Assembly (NCBI GenBank): GCA_032164245.1
Contig: JAVMKO010000005.1
Location: forward strand, 39,088,133 to 39,152,132
Length of the DNA: 64,000 nt
Source: Sternotherus odoratus
Lineage: Eukaryota; Chordata; Testudines; Kinosternidae
Direction: 5' to 3'
The translations under genes were made by a program, and so were the position numbers. The notes beneath the pieces were generated by a model. The model searched no databases, had not been told where the DNA came from, and was given only the letters and a program-made list of their open reading frames with translations. Of the stretch, positions 1-9,426 are shown in pieces; position 1 is the first letter of the stretch, and each line of letters opens with the position of its first letter.

Positions 1-534
1 ATTACAAAAGCATCTATCCTAGGTTCCCTAGTCTGCAGGGACGCAATTACAATATTTCAAGCTACTGGTCAGAGCTCTGGCAAGCAGCAGCACAGCCAAG
101 CACATAGGAATCTCAGATCAACTTTACGTTTGCTATGAAGAACCTTATGGGCAGCAGCAAAGCTAACGAAGAATGTCAGTTTCACTCAGCAGCTTCTACC
201 TGGGGAAAACCTGAGCATCAGCAACACCTGGGAGATTCTCCCCATACCTAGAGGACTGTCTACCCCCCCTCCGAGTCTTTCACATCAGCCGTTAGCGCTC
301 CGGCGAGCAGGTACACTTTAAACTCGTGCTAGTCTCCGCCCTTCCTGAGCCCGCCTTTCCTCCCCCACAGACTCCTCACCTGGGAGAGCCGAGATCCCTC
401 CTGCTCCGCCCGCCCAGCCCCCCAGAGCAGCAGCGCTACGGCGAGGCTAATTTGCGCCCACGGGCGGAGTCCTGCAGCTGCGCCTTCGCACCCCCGTCAC
501 CACCCAGTCTGCCCCCGGGCGGCCCGCCACTCAC
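1..534 (-). other. WDR82: WDR82 intron 1 (proximal part)
   Basis: Sequence downstream of the first WDR82 coding exon on the minus strand. It starts with a GT donor (534-533, reads gtgagtgg on the minus strand) and continues off the left edge of the window. The part nearest the exon (about 300-534) is still CpG-rich; the distal part is ordinary AT/GC-balanced DNA with no recognisable exon. Confidence 0.85.
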
Positions 535-695
535 TTGCCCTCCTGGCAGTCGTAGAGCACGATGGAGTCGTCGTCGCTGCTGGAGATGACGGTCTCGCCG
601 TTGGGGCTGAAGTCGAAGCAGTTTATCTTGTCCGAGTTCTCGCGGAAAACCTTGGCCACGCGGAAGCTCCGCAGCACGTTGTCCGTTAGCTTCAT
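535..695 (-). CDS. WDR82: WD repeat-containing protein 82, first coding exon (partial gene)
   Basis: WDR82 is the WD40 subunit that links the SETD1A/B histone H3K4 methyltransferase complexes to serine-5-phosphorylated RNA polymerase II, and it is also part of the PNUTS phosphatase complex in the nucleus. The exon encodes 53 residues plus two bases of the next codon. It starts [17 protein letters not shown], contains the first WD-type blade ([20 protein letters not shown]) and ends at QEG plus AA of a split lysine codon, followed by a GTGAGT donor at 534. The sequence is almost identical to vertebrate WDR82; residue 6 is N where I remember S in human. The ATG at 695-693 is chosen because conservation begins there; the frame stays open 23 codons upstream, but that part is GC-rich leader. 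Later exons lie to the left of the window. An untested alternative is a close WDR82 paralogue. Confidence 0.95.
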
Positions 696-908
696 GCCGC
701 GAGGGATGGGGCGGCGCGAGCGGGGCCTGAGGAGCCGGACCGGGGCCCAGCGGGAGCCGGGCACGGAAGACGCCGGTGAACGTGAGGAGCCGCGCGGCGG
801 CCTAGAGGCCGCGGGGGCCGCGAAGCAGCGGAGAAGGGAAGCCGGGCGGGGCCCCGAAGCGCGCGGGTCTCGGGCAGGGGCCGCGCGGCGCTGGCAGGCG
901 GGGTCGGC

Positions 909-950
909 TCAGGCTGCGAAGAGGCGGCTCCTGCTCATTGTGTCCGCCAT
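909..950 (-). other. possible 13-codon upstream ORF in the WDR82 leader
   Basis: The ATG inside the AAGATGGCGG element opens a short frame (MADTMSRSRLFAA, stop at 911-909) about 210 bases before the WDR82 ATG. It is only translated if transcription starts upstream of 950, which is not shown by the sequence. Confidence 0.3.
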
Positions 951-1002
951 CTTCCTGCTACAGGGCCAGACACTGCCGCTCACGGGGAGAGAAGGGGGCC
1001 GG

Positions 1003-1173
1003 CAGCAGGGCATTGTGGGGCGGACGGGGAGGGGGGTCTTGTGGGAGAGCGGAGGAGCAGCGCATTGTGGGATTGGCGAAGCGCGAGAGCCGGAGGGGAG
1101 CAGTGCATTGTGGGACGCCGACAGGGGGAGGGGGAACTCGGAGAGGAAAGTGAAGGAGCAGTGCATTGTGGGA
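1003..1173. promoter_or_regulatory. four tandem GCATTGTGGG motifs
   Basis: The core CATTGTGGG starts at 1011, 1063, 1106 and 1164 (spacings 52, 43 and 58 bases); the last three have flanks of the form GC(A/G)(G/C)(T/C)GCATTGTGGGA. A degenerate fifth copy (CTTGTGGGAG) lies near 1038. The core resembles the GCATTCTGGGA half of the composite ZNF143/THAP11 promoter motif. All copies lie just upstream of the inferred WDR82 start, in the same orientation. Confidence 0.6.
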
Positions 1174-1257
1174 TAGCGGAGGCGGACGTCACCCACTGCC
1201 GGCTGGCCCCGGCGGCCATTTTATGTGTGGCAGCAGGCCCTGCTCCTCCCCCTGGCA

Positions 1258-3100
1258 TGGGGTGACCAGACGTCCCGATTTTAAGGGACTTGTCCTGCGT
1301 GCCGACCGAAGTATGGTCAGGACGCCCTCTTTGTCCCGATATTTGGGACCTTGCGCCCTCAGCCACTGCTTCCGGCCGGCAGGGCGGCTGATTCACTCAC
1401 TCCCCTGCCGGCAGGAGCACGCTGCTGATTGCCCCAGGCAGAGGCAGGGCAGCCCCGGCTCTCTGCCGCGCCCGAGCATGCTGCGGGGGAGGGGAGCTCT
1501 GCTTGCAAGCTCAGACAGAGGGAGGGGGGTGGAGAGCCCCTGCCTCCCCACCCCCCTCCAGTGATCATCAGCCCCACCTACAGCCACTGCCCCAGGCAGA
1601 GAGTCAGGACAGGTCTCTCTCTGCTGCTTGCACAGGTGCCAGCAGAGGGAGACCTGTCCTGACTCTCTCTGCCTGGGGCAGTGGGCTGTGGGTGGGGCAG
1701 ATGAGGGGCTGGAGGGGGGTGGCCAGGGGCTCTCTGCCCCTGCCCCCTCTCTCTGCCGGCACATACAAGCAGTGCCCCCCCCCATACCTGCCTCTGGCTC
1801 CTCTCACCTCATCAGCAGCACAGCTCCAGGCCCCACTGCCCCAGGCAGCTTCTAAATGGCCAGGTTCCTCCTCTCGGGAGCCATGGAGCATGCATGCTGC
1901 AGGGGCTGGGCTGCTTGCAGAGGGGGCAGAGAGCCCTCGGCCACCCCCTGTCCCCTGCAACCCGGCTCCTGCCTCCTGACCCAATCCTGACCTGACCCCA
2001 AGAGCCCGAGGGACCTGCCTGCCGGATACTTCCTGGGACAGGAGAACAGAGCTGCCCCAGATAAGCATCGCTGGGGCTCCCTACCTCATCCCCTGGCAGG
2101 TCCCTCTGGCTCTTGGGGGAGGGGGAGCTTTGCATGCTTACCTGGCTGCAAGCCCCGTTCCAGGCTCTGGCAGCTCCCACTGGCACTTTTCCTAGCCCCT
2201 GAGAGCCACAGAGCTAGTGCTTTTGGCTGGAGAGTCTGGAGATTCCCCCTGTTGCTCTCACCCTAGGAGCCAAAGACCTCCCAGTATGGCTGATGAATGT
2301 GGCCAGAGAAGGGAGCAGGGTGTGATGGGATGAGTGTCTGGGAGGTGGGGATGGGGGTGGGGATGGGCAGTGAGGGAAGTTAATGTGTTTTGGGGTGCTA
2401 ACCAGTGGAGGCCCATTGGGGGGGTGCTAGTGGGGAAGAGCCCTTAAAACTGCCCGCCAACACAGCCAGCACTTCCGCTATCTTCCCCACCATGCCGCAG
2501 AAAACCCCCCACAAGGCACAGTTTAAAACCATGCAAGGCACAGCCGCACAAAAGCACAATTGGAAAACGGGAGCATGGTTATATGGTAAGCACACGGTGT
2601 GGCGGGGACCAAAGGTCAAAGCTGGGTGCAGGAACAGGCAGTTTGGCACTGCTGTTCCCCACGCACCAGGAAAAAAAGCCGCCCTCTCCCCCTGAAAGTT
2701 CGAGTCACTCATAGGGTGCTACCCACCACCCTTTGTAAACCAAGTCATGCAGAGCCGTCAGGTCTTCCCTGCGTGTCTGGGGGAGGGGAGGGCGCAAAAT
2801 AAAAACAACAACAATATAGCACTATCAGATTATTCATTTATTTTCATTAAATATATAAACTAAATAATAGTATATTTAACCCCTGGGTCCGTGGTTTCTA
2901 CACCCCTCTTTCAGCTTCCTAGGGCTGTGTGCCCCCTCTCATGGCTCTGATCAGGGCTGTACACCGGTGCCTGTTGTGTCCCACCCCTCCACTCATGCCC
3001 CGCTGCTCACACCCTCCCCTCGTGCCCACCCTCTCCCCCGCTCATTTCTCCCCTCCCCCCATGTGTCCTGATATTTCACTCTTCCGATCTGGTCACCCTA
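1258..3100. mobile_element. 1.84-kb non-autonomous hAT-type DNA transposon
   Basis: Terminal inverted repeats read TGGGGTGACCAGA at the left and TAGGGTGACCAGA (reverse complement of 3088-3100) at the right. A perfect 8-bp target-site duplication, CCCTGGCA, flanks them at 1250-1257 and 3101-3108. An 8-bp TSD is diagnostic of the hAT superfamily. Inside are GC-rich partly palindromic DNA (1490-1775), a C/G-rich core and an AT-rich stretch (2800-2880). No transposase frame is recognisable, so it is non-autonomous. Confidence 0.85.
1490..1775. repeat. large imperfect inverted repeat inside the hAT element
   Basis: The core arms 1587-1620 and 1644-1682 are near-perfect reverse complements around a 23-base loop (CTGCCCCAGGCAGAGAGTCA on one side, its complement on the other). 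Weaker complementarity continues outward to about 1490 and 1775, so the whole could form a hairpin of about 130 bp per arm. Confidence 0.75.
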
Positions 3101-3513
3101 CCCTGGCAGCAACTGGGCCCAGGCCACGAAGCCCCCTTCGTCCCTGTAAACTAAGCTACCAAGCCTCCTTTCTCACTCCCCATCTCATAGCTAACCTATC
3201 AAGCTTGTCCTTCTCTCTCAGCTGCTCATCCCCCTCCTACCCCATAAACTAGACCCCAAGCCCTGCCCACTACAAACTAGGCCACCAAGGCCCACATCCT
3301 GGGCCACCAAACCCCCCCCCCCCTACAAATTGTACCTCTAAGGCCAATTACTCTCTCTTTGCCCGTCACCCCAGCCGGGGTATGGGCCACCAACCACAGA
3401 TCTCTCCATTTCTGTCGTTGGCCACAGAGCTCCTGTCCCTCTCCAGGCCCTCAAGCCAGTCACCTCACAGCTCAATCCACCAATGCTCCCATCTCACTAG
3501 CAAGAGTTGGTTC
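3101..3513. other. C-rich sequence between two DNA transposons, no gene seen
   Basis: CT/C-rich DNA with a C-homopolymer near 3310. I see no coding region or named repeat in it. Confidence 0.4.
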
Positions 3514-3740
3514 GCAGTGGTCTTCAAATGGTTCGCATGAGACCCCAGCACCACCGCCGATCCTGCCTGGGAGACCGCCGGACTCCCGGGCAATCTATTT
3601 TGGTACCGCAAAATGCTGCCACGGAAAGCGGAAGCTTCCGCTTTCTGCAGCGGCATTTTGGCGGATGTACCCTCTGGGGGCTGCGCAACTTTTTTATCCG
3701 CGAAAAGGGGCCACAGAGGAAAAATTCTGAAGACCACTGC
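3514..3740. mobile_element. palindromic MITE, hAT-like
   Basis: The ends are perfect inverted repeats (GCAGTGGTCTTCA at 3514-3526, complement at 3728-3740), similar to hAT termini of the CAGTGGTTCTCAA type. The centre is also palindromic: AAAGCGGAAGCTTCCGCTTT, with AAAATGC...GCATTTT arms outside it. The element therefore looks like a foldback MITE of about 227 bp. I could not see a convincing 8-bp TSD. Confidence 0.7.
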
Positions 3741-4255
3741 AATAGAGGATATTACCTCAACCACCTTATCTCTGGAATGCAGGAGTCAGACATGTTTGCT
3801 GCCTTGGAAAAGTCACTTAGGCCCCCATATTCAGATATAGCCACTGACTTTGAGGGGCCTGGATGAAGTCAATGGGAGTGCAGAGTTTAAGCATGTCTAG
3901 AAATTAATGTCCTGGGGTCTGAAGTCACAAATATTCAGGCACCCTTCTTTAGGAAAAAATGGCTATTTCTTTGTAGCTCAGTTTCCATCTCTGTAAAATG
4001 GGCCTAATGATAGCAATTCATTTTTTTAAAGCACTCAGATCTACAGCTGAAAAAGGACAAGGAGTTATACTTTAAATTAGTGCTCAGTTTAATTTATAAT
4101 CTACCCTAGTTACAGTGAAGCTTTATGCCTGCTAATTTGGTAAAATTCAGACATATTAGTCTGCTTTTATTTTCCAACTAACGATTTAAAGGTGGGGGGC
4201 AGAGAGAAGGGGACTTCAAATTACTGGCCTGATGTCTTTCTTGCTTACCTTAGGG

Positions 4256-5090
4256 CAGGGGTGGGGAACCTTTTTTCTGTCAAGGGCCATTTGGCCATTT
4301 ATAATGTCATCGCGGGCCGCCCCCCCACCCCCCCCCGGAAGCTCAGGCTGGCAACGGGAGTGGAGACCCCAGCTGGCAAGGGGCCAGCGGGGGAAACCCC
4401 AAAGCAGTGGCAGGTGGAGTGCTTAGCTTTGGGGTTTCCCCCGCTGGCCCCTTGCCAGCCGGGGTCCTGCCGCCTGCCCCAGTCAGCTCCCGCTATCAGC
4501 CTGGGTGTAGGGGGTGACCTTCCTTTACCCCCGCCCAGCCTCCCCCATCTAACCGCCTTCCCTCCCCCACCCCTGCCTGGCCCATCCCACCCAACCTAAC
4601 CTCCTTCCCCCTCCCCCTCCCAACCCAGCCTCCTGCCCCCCATGCCTGACCCGCCCAGTCCAGCCTCCCCTCACCCAAACCTCCTTCCCTCCCGCACCCA
4701 TCCCATCCAGCCTAGTCTCCTGCCCTCCTCCCCGCCCGCCCAGCCCAGCCTCCCCCCCACCTCCCACTTGCCTGCCCCCCAGCCCAACCTCCCCCCCACA
4801 CCCTATTTACCGTCCGCTCCCCGCGGCTCCTCCGTTCACCGCCCGGCTAACGGGCGGCTCCCCCAGGCGCGAGCCGCTCCCGGCTGGGGGCCGCGTGGTG
4901 AGTCAACAAAAGAGCCCCTGCATTTCTATGGAGTGTCTTAGAGCTTGTCTACACATACGGCACCGCAGGGGCGCAGCTGCAGTGCTTAGTGATCAATGGC
5001 TCCATGTTTAGTTGGCAGCCAGTACCAAGCAGAGTGCCTGGCGGCCCGCGCGCATCCCTGGCCGGTGGGCCGGACAGAATCGTTTGGCGG
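4256..5090. mobile_element. hAT-like GC-rich repeat, internally interrupted
   Basis: Begins CAGGGGTGGGGAACCTTTTT, the typical end of a sauropsid hAT family, followed by GGGCCATTTGGCC and long C-rich low-complexity DNA (4320-4800). GGCCGGTGGGCCGGACAGAATCG near 5060-5085 looks like the opposite arm. A foreign 141-bp block (4898-5038) sits inside. The right boundary is approximate and no TSD was confirmed. Confidence 0.55.
4898..5038. repeat. 141-bp direct duplication, copy 1
   Basis: Matches 8395-8535 with only two differences by eye (a C/T and a T/C). It contains the end of a MITE (TTAGAGCTTGTCTACACAT) joined to CR1-type sequence (GATCAATGGCTCCATG). In this copy the CR1 part stops dead at 5038 and hAT-like GC-rich DNA resumes. 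Confidence 0.9.
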
Positions 5091-6553
5091 ACAGATATCA
5101 CAATCATGATGCAACATAGCGATGCCCTGGAAAAAACAAAATAACTTCCTAATGTAGTGTTGTGCTCATCATGTGACATACTCAAGATGTGATGACACTT
5201 TTCTGGCCTGACACTTTTTAGGAAATGTAAAATGGTGTTGCAATCAGGATGTGTGATTGCGTGGGTAAAATAGCTGCAAAATTAGAACTATTAGCACTGG
5301 CAACGCCAAACACTAAAAGAGCCACTCAAACTGTTGAGAAAACTACAAAGAAATCTTTGTCTACAGAAAACACACATTCTGAGTTTTAGGAATTTCATCC
5401 CCATCACTTTCTTGACTGGGGTCATTTGTATGAAAACCAGGCATTTGCAGTGTGATTCAGACCCACAACCTTTATCACACTCTCAGTAGGGCTACTTAAA
5501 TACAGTTACAAATGCACAAATGCTTCCTGTTCCAGTCTTATTCCATCATCTCTAACATAAGTAGAACCTCATTCTAATCTTTCCCCAGTTCTACAATAAT
5601 GCAAGTTCATCAATTTCAGGAGTTACTGTACTCCTGGTTTTTACCAGCATGAGACCAGAATCAGGCCGTTAGAAAAATATAAACTAGAAACAGTACAGCT
5701 TTTTAATCCCAAACATTGGAAGTAGGAAATAGAAGAAGAATATTTTTGATCACATTGAAACTTCTATTTGAAGTCAACACAGTAAGAGTATTTAGAGTGG
5801 AGCGTATTAGGGGATTCAAAGGGAGAGAGTTGACTAGAAGTCTAAAGGAGGATTATTATTTATTGTTTGTATTGCAGTAGCAAGTAGGGGCCTTGGTCAT
5901 GGATCAGGTCCCCAGTGTGCTTGGCACTGTACAAATAACAAAGAGGCCCCATCCCAAAGATTTTATAATGTAACTATAAAGAGGAAACTGTCAATTGAGA
6001 CAGTATTTATTTCCCATCTACATCCCTTTTATTACAATATTGTTAGTTAACTAATGTAGAAGTGATGGTGAGGTCACACAGATTTATGACTATAGGGGGA
6101 GGAGCAGCAGGAGTAAAAAAAGGAACCTTTAAGAAGCAAAAATCCTAAGCTTCCTGTAAATATCCCTGTAAACAGTATACATGTCAGCAGGAGAATGGTT
6201 TCAACTGAAATGTTTTTCAGAGATTTCCACAAGGCTACAGCACTTGAACAGCAAATCTTCTACGTGTCCACAATAGGACTGTATTTAAAACCCATAATAC
6301 AGCCAATTAGTTTGGGGTTTGTGTGTGTTTTATGCTCTTTTGATATTTTGGGAAGGTATTCTGGTGGCCTGACAATCCTGTAAAAACTCTGGAGCGGGGG
6401 AGGGGGGGGGGAACACAAGGCTTTAGCCACAGAGGGTCCTTGGGGTTCTGGGCTTCAGCTAGGGGAGGGGGATGGCGCTCAGGCTTAAGCCACAGGGTAC
6501 CAGAGGTCTGAGCTCTCTGCCCTGGTTTGTGGACTCTCAGATGAAAACCACTG
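5091..6553. other. intergenic, no gene recognised
   Basis: AT-rich DNA without coding signal. Near 5870-5985 there is an old sauropsid interspersed repeat (…CTTGGCACTGTACAAATAACAAAGAGGCCCC…). A G-homopolymer lies at about 6400. Confidence 0.4.
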
Positions 6554-6901
6554 TGTAACAGAGTTCACGACCCACCCCACTTCCTGGGGCCCACTTGCTC
6601 TCTCCACAATAAGGCTCAGAGAGGCTTCAGGGTTGTACAACTCCCATGTTTTTATTTACTTAAGGTTGTCCCACCACCGATGACCCTCTATAAACAACAT
6701 TTATGGGCAGAGCCGGCCTTCACCTAGGAGCCCTCCAGCTCGCTCTCTGACTGACTGACTGACTTCTCCCTGGATGCTCCCTGCCTTCTGGCTCCCTCAC
6801 AGCCTTTATAGCCCTTGGCTTGTCAGGCCAGCAGGTGTTGCCAATTCTCAGGTTGGCATCAGGCCTTTTCCATCCAGCTTTTGCACCAGCACCCTGCTAC
6901 A
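6554..6901 (-). mobile_element. solo LTR, 348 bp
   Basis: Starts TGTAAC and ends GCTACA, flanked by a perfect 5-bp duplication CACTG (6549-6553 and 6902-6906). On the minus strand it has a TATA-like CTATAAAGG (about 6804-6813) and, further along, AATAAA (about 6650), which sets the orientation. A (TGAC)n run lies near 6748-6762. No internal retroviral region is attached, so it is a recombined solo LTR. Confidence 0.8.
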
Positions 6902-7372
6902 CACTGTCATAGGTGACGTGGTCTTCACCCTATATTTCCACCTCCCAGAAATCTGATCTTGTCATTCTTGTGCTGCTTCAGCTGGGAAAGGACTGTGGGG
7001 TTGGGGGTGGAGGGAGAGGAGGGAAATGAAAACACACATGAAAAAATGTAAATACAAGCAGAACCCCGTTTATCTGCTCTAATTGAGACCAGGGTCAGAT
7101 CAGATAATCAAACATTCGGATAATTCAGAGAATGGGAAAGCGTGAGGCTGCAGCACCATCTAGCGGCCACACGAAAGATCTACCTGCTTCTGCATACAAC
7201 TAAGTCTCAAACACTCTAAACACACATATAACATCCTCTTCTTGGCACGTGGTTTTGTTTTACCTTTAGAGCATTATTTCCCCCGGTTGCCAAAGACAAG
7301 TATTTGGAAAGTATTCCCAAAAGACTATTATTTAGCATCCGGGAAAACAAGACATGCACTGAAGAGCTCACA
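6902..7372. other. intergenic, no gene recognised
   Basis: Contains a possible decayed mariner/pogo-like piece near 7060-7135 (CCCGTTTATCTG … CAGATAATCAAACATTCGGAT). Nothing else is supported. Confidence 0.35.
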
Positions 7373-7380
7373 ATCTAAGG

Positions 7381-7999
7381 CAGAGGTGGGCAAACTTTTT
7401 GGCCCACGGGCCACATCTAGGAATAGAAATTGTATGGCAGGCCATGAATGCTCACGAAAATTGGGGTTGGAGTTCAGAAGGGGGTGAGGGCTCTGGGGAT
7501 GAGGAATTTGGGGTGCAGGAGGGTGCTCCGGGTTGGGACAGAGGGGGCAGGAGGGAGAACAGGACTGGGGCAAGGGATTAGAGGTGGGAAGAGGTTCAGG
7601 GGTACAGGCACTGTATGGGTGGCACTTACCTCAAGTGGCTCCTGGAAGCAGCAGCATGTCCCCCCTCCAGCTTCTATGCGGAGGCGCAGCCAGATGGCTC
7701 TGCACACTGCCCCGTCCACCAGCACCTCCCATTGGCTGTGGCTCCTGGCCAATGAGAGCTGCAGGGTGGCACGAGGTGAGGGCAGCATGCAACGTGAAGC
7801 CCCCTAGCTGCCCCTACATATAGGAGCTGGAGGGGGACCATGCCACTGCTTCCAGAAGCTGCGTGAAGTGGTCCTCAATCCTGCTCCCTGGCTGAAGTGG
7901 GGCAAGCCCCAGACTTTGCTCCCCAGTGGGAGCTCAAGGGCCGGATTAAAATGGCTGGCAGGCCGGATGCAGCCAGCCAGCCGTAGTTTGTCCACCCCG
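7381..7999. mobile_element. hAT MITE, 619 bp, GGGCAAAC-type ends
   Basis: Begins CAGAGGTGGGCAAACTTTTT and ends GTAGTTTGTCCACCCCG, inverted to each other. The 8-bp TSD is ATCTAAGG (7373-7380) and ATCTAAGT (8000-8007), 7 of 8 matching. The interior is G-rich then GC-rich, with no transposase. It belongs to the same family as 50843-51387. Confidence 0.9.
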
Positions 8000-8007
8000 A
8001 TCTAAGT

Positions 8008-8394
8008 AGACAGAATAGATGCAGACAAAGAAGTGGTGCAGCACTGTTTGGAGCTGGGGGTATTGCCTATAGCTTTCCCTGCCAGACAAGACTTCATAAA
8101 GATTGTACTGTATGTATGTCTAACGATGTCGATACTAGAAGTTCCTCCCTTGAGCTAAATTTGGCTTTATTTATGCCAGAAACATAACATAAACCTCAGT
8201 CTAAGCCTTCAGCCTAAGCTTGGCTGTTTCCAGGGTTTCTTGACATTACTTTCTCTAGCCTAGGTTTTTAGTTCACATATAGTTGTGTTCTCCCCCTTTA
8301 TAGCCTGTTTGGAAATAACTAAACTCACCTGCCAGCATGTCTCAGCAATACTTACCCTGAATTGTAATACAGGGTTTGAACACCTGAGCCTATT
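8008..8394. other. intergenic, no gene recognised
   Basis: Ordinary AT-balanced DNA between a hAT element and a CR1 fragment. No coding or structured signal. Confidence 0.4.
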
Positions 8395-8535
8395 GTGAGT
8401 CAACAAAAGAGCCCCTGCATTTCTATGGAGTGTCTTAGAGCTTGTCTACACATATGGCACCGCAGGGGCGCAGCTGCAGCGCTTAGTGATCAATGGCTCC
8501 ATGTTTAGTTGGCAGCCAGTACCAAGCAGAGTGCC
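8395..8535. repeat. 141-bp direct duplication, copy 2
   Basis: Near-identical to 4898-5038. Here the CR1 part continues naturally into the CR1 reverse-transcriptase region at 8536, so this is likely the source-like arrangement. Confidence 0.9.
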
Positions 8536-8790
8536 CCAAGGGTCGGTTTTGTTCCATATCTTCATTAATGATTTGGAGGATGACGTGGACTACACCCTCA
8601 GCAAGTTTGCAGATGGTACTAAACTGGGAGGAGTGATAGATATGCTGCAGGGTAGTGATAGGATAGAGAGGGACCTAGACAAATTAGAGGATTGGGCCAA
8701 AAGAAATCTGATGAGGTTCAACAAGACAAGTGTGGAGTCCTGCACTTAGGATGGAAGAATTCAATGCATTGGTACAGACTAGTGACCGAG
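8487..8790 (+). mobile_element. CR1 LINE fragment (reverse-transcriptase C-terminal part)
   Basis: The translated frame contains VPQGSVLF, FINDLEDDV, LSKFADGTKLGG and LDKLEDWAKRNLMRFNK, the hallmark order of the CR1 RT palm and thumb. The usual catalytic FADD is FADG here. It is 5'-truncated and decays into frameshifts after 8749, so it is a dead copy. Confidence 0.85.
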
Positions 8791-8876
8791 TGGCTAGATA
8801 GCAGTTCTGTAGAAAATGACCTGTCTCAGCAGCATGTGAGGCAGTAACCACTCTGCCTTTGAAGAGATTAATCAAT

Positions 8877-9257
8877 AGGCCCCTACCAAATTCACAGTCC
8901 ATTTTGATCAATTTCATGGTCATGGGATTTTAAAAATCGTAAATTTCATGATTAGAACTATTTAAACCTGAAATTTAAGTGTTGTAATTGATGGGGTCCT
9001 GGCCCAAAAAGAAATTTGGGGTGAAGATTCAAGGTTATTGTGTGTGTGGGGGGGGGGGGAGTTGCAGTACTGCTACCCTTACTTTTGCACTGCTGCTGGC
9101 AGGGTACTGCCTTCAGAGCTGGGCACCTGGCCAACAGTGCCGCTCTCTGGCCACCCAGCTCCAAAGGCAGTGCACAAGTAAGGGTGGCAATATCATAACC
9201 CCCCTAAAATAATTGTCCATGACACATTTTTCATGGTCATGAATTTGGTAGGACCCT
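8877..9257. mobile_element. MITE with CCTACCAAATTC ends
   Basis: AGGCCCCTACCAAATTCA at 8877 is inverted at the right end (GAATTTGGTAGGACCCT ending 9257), with a further inner match around TTTCATGGTCATG. Flanking ATCAAT/ATTAAT may be remains of the target duplication. A G-run lies near 9050. No transposase is present. Confidence 0.7.
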
Positions 9258-9270
9258 ATTAATTATGCTG

Positions 9271-9426
9271 TAACCCTTCTGCCAGGTGGAGATGGTAGCA
9301 GCAAGGGCCAGGGTCAATATTTAGGGGTTCTTCTTAAGAATTCAACACAGAACTGGCTCGAGTCCCCACCCAGTTGTCTAGGGAAATTAAACACCACCCT
9401 GGGCACCTTGAAGAGGCGATTCTTCC
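9271..9426. repeat. older LTR-type repeat, left part of a split copy
   Basis: Starts TGTAACCCTTCTGCC and reads into GAAATTAAACACCACCCTGGG. The gypsy element at 9427-15321 is inserted at CTTCC, so this block was originally continuous with 15327 onward (CCTCTCACAAGCACTGAGTC…). Confidence 0.55.

Larger units (their letters stand above)
300..1257 (-). promoter_or_regulatory. CpG-island promoter and 5' leader of WDR82
   Basis: Dense CpG and G/C-rich sequence surrounds the WDR82 start and falls off sharply past about 1,240. A YY1-type element in transcribed orientation (AAGATGGCGG on the minus strand, 944-953) is the kind usually found just downstream of TATA-less initiation sites. The start of transcription is therefore inferred near 955-1000. 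A second YY1-like GCGGCCATTT lies at 1212-1221. No TATA box is visible. The island ends abruptly at a transposon insertion at 1258. Confidence 0.75.

Noticed and set aside
326..1196. Several open frames of 70-200 codons around the CpG island on both strands
   Set aside because: GC-rich DNA gives long chance frames. Only the WDR82 exon shows recognisable protein sequence; the others are shadows or leader.
1393..2186. Overlapping frames up to 158 codons within the GC-rich block
   Set aside because: They lie wholly inside the hAT element and its palindrome, have no domain, and occur in most frames at once.
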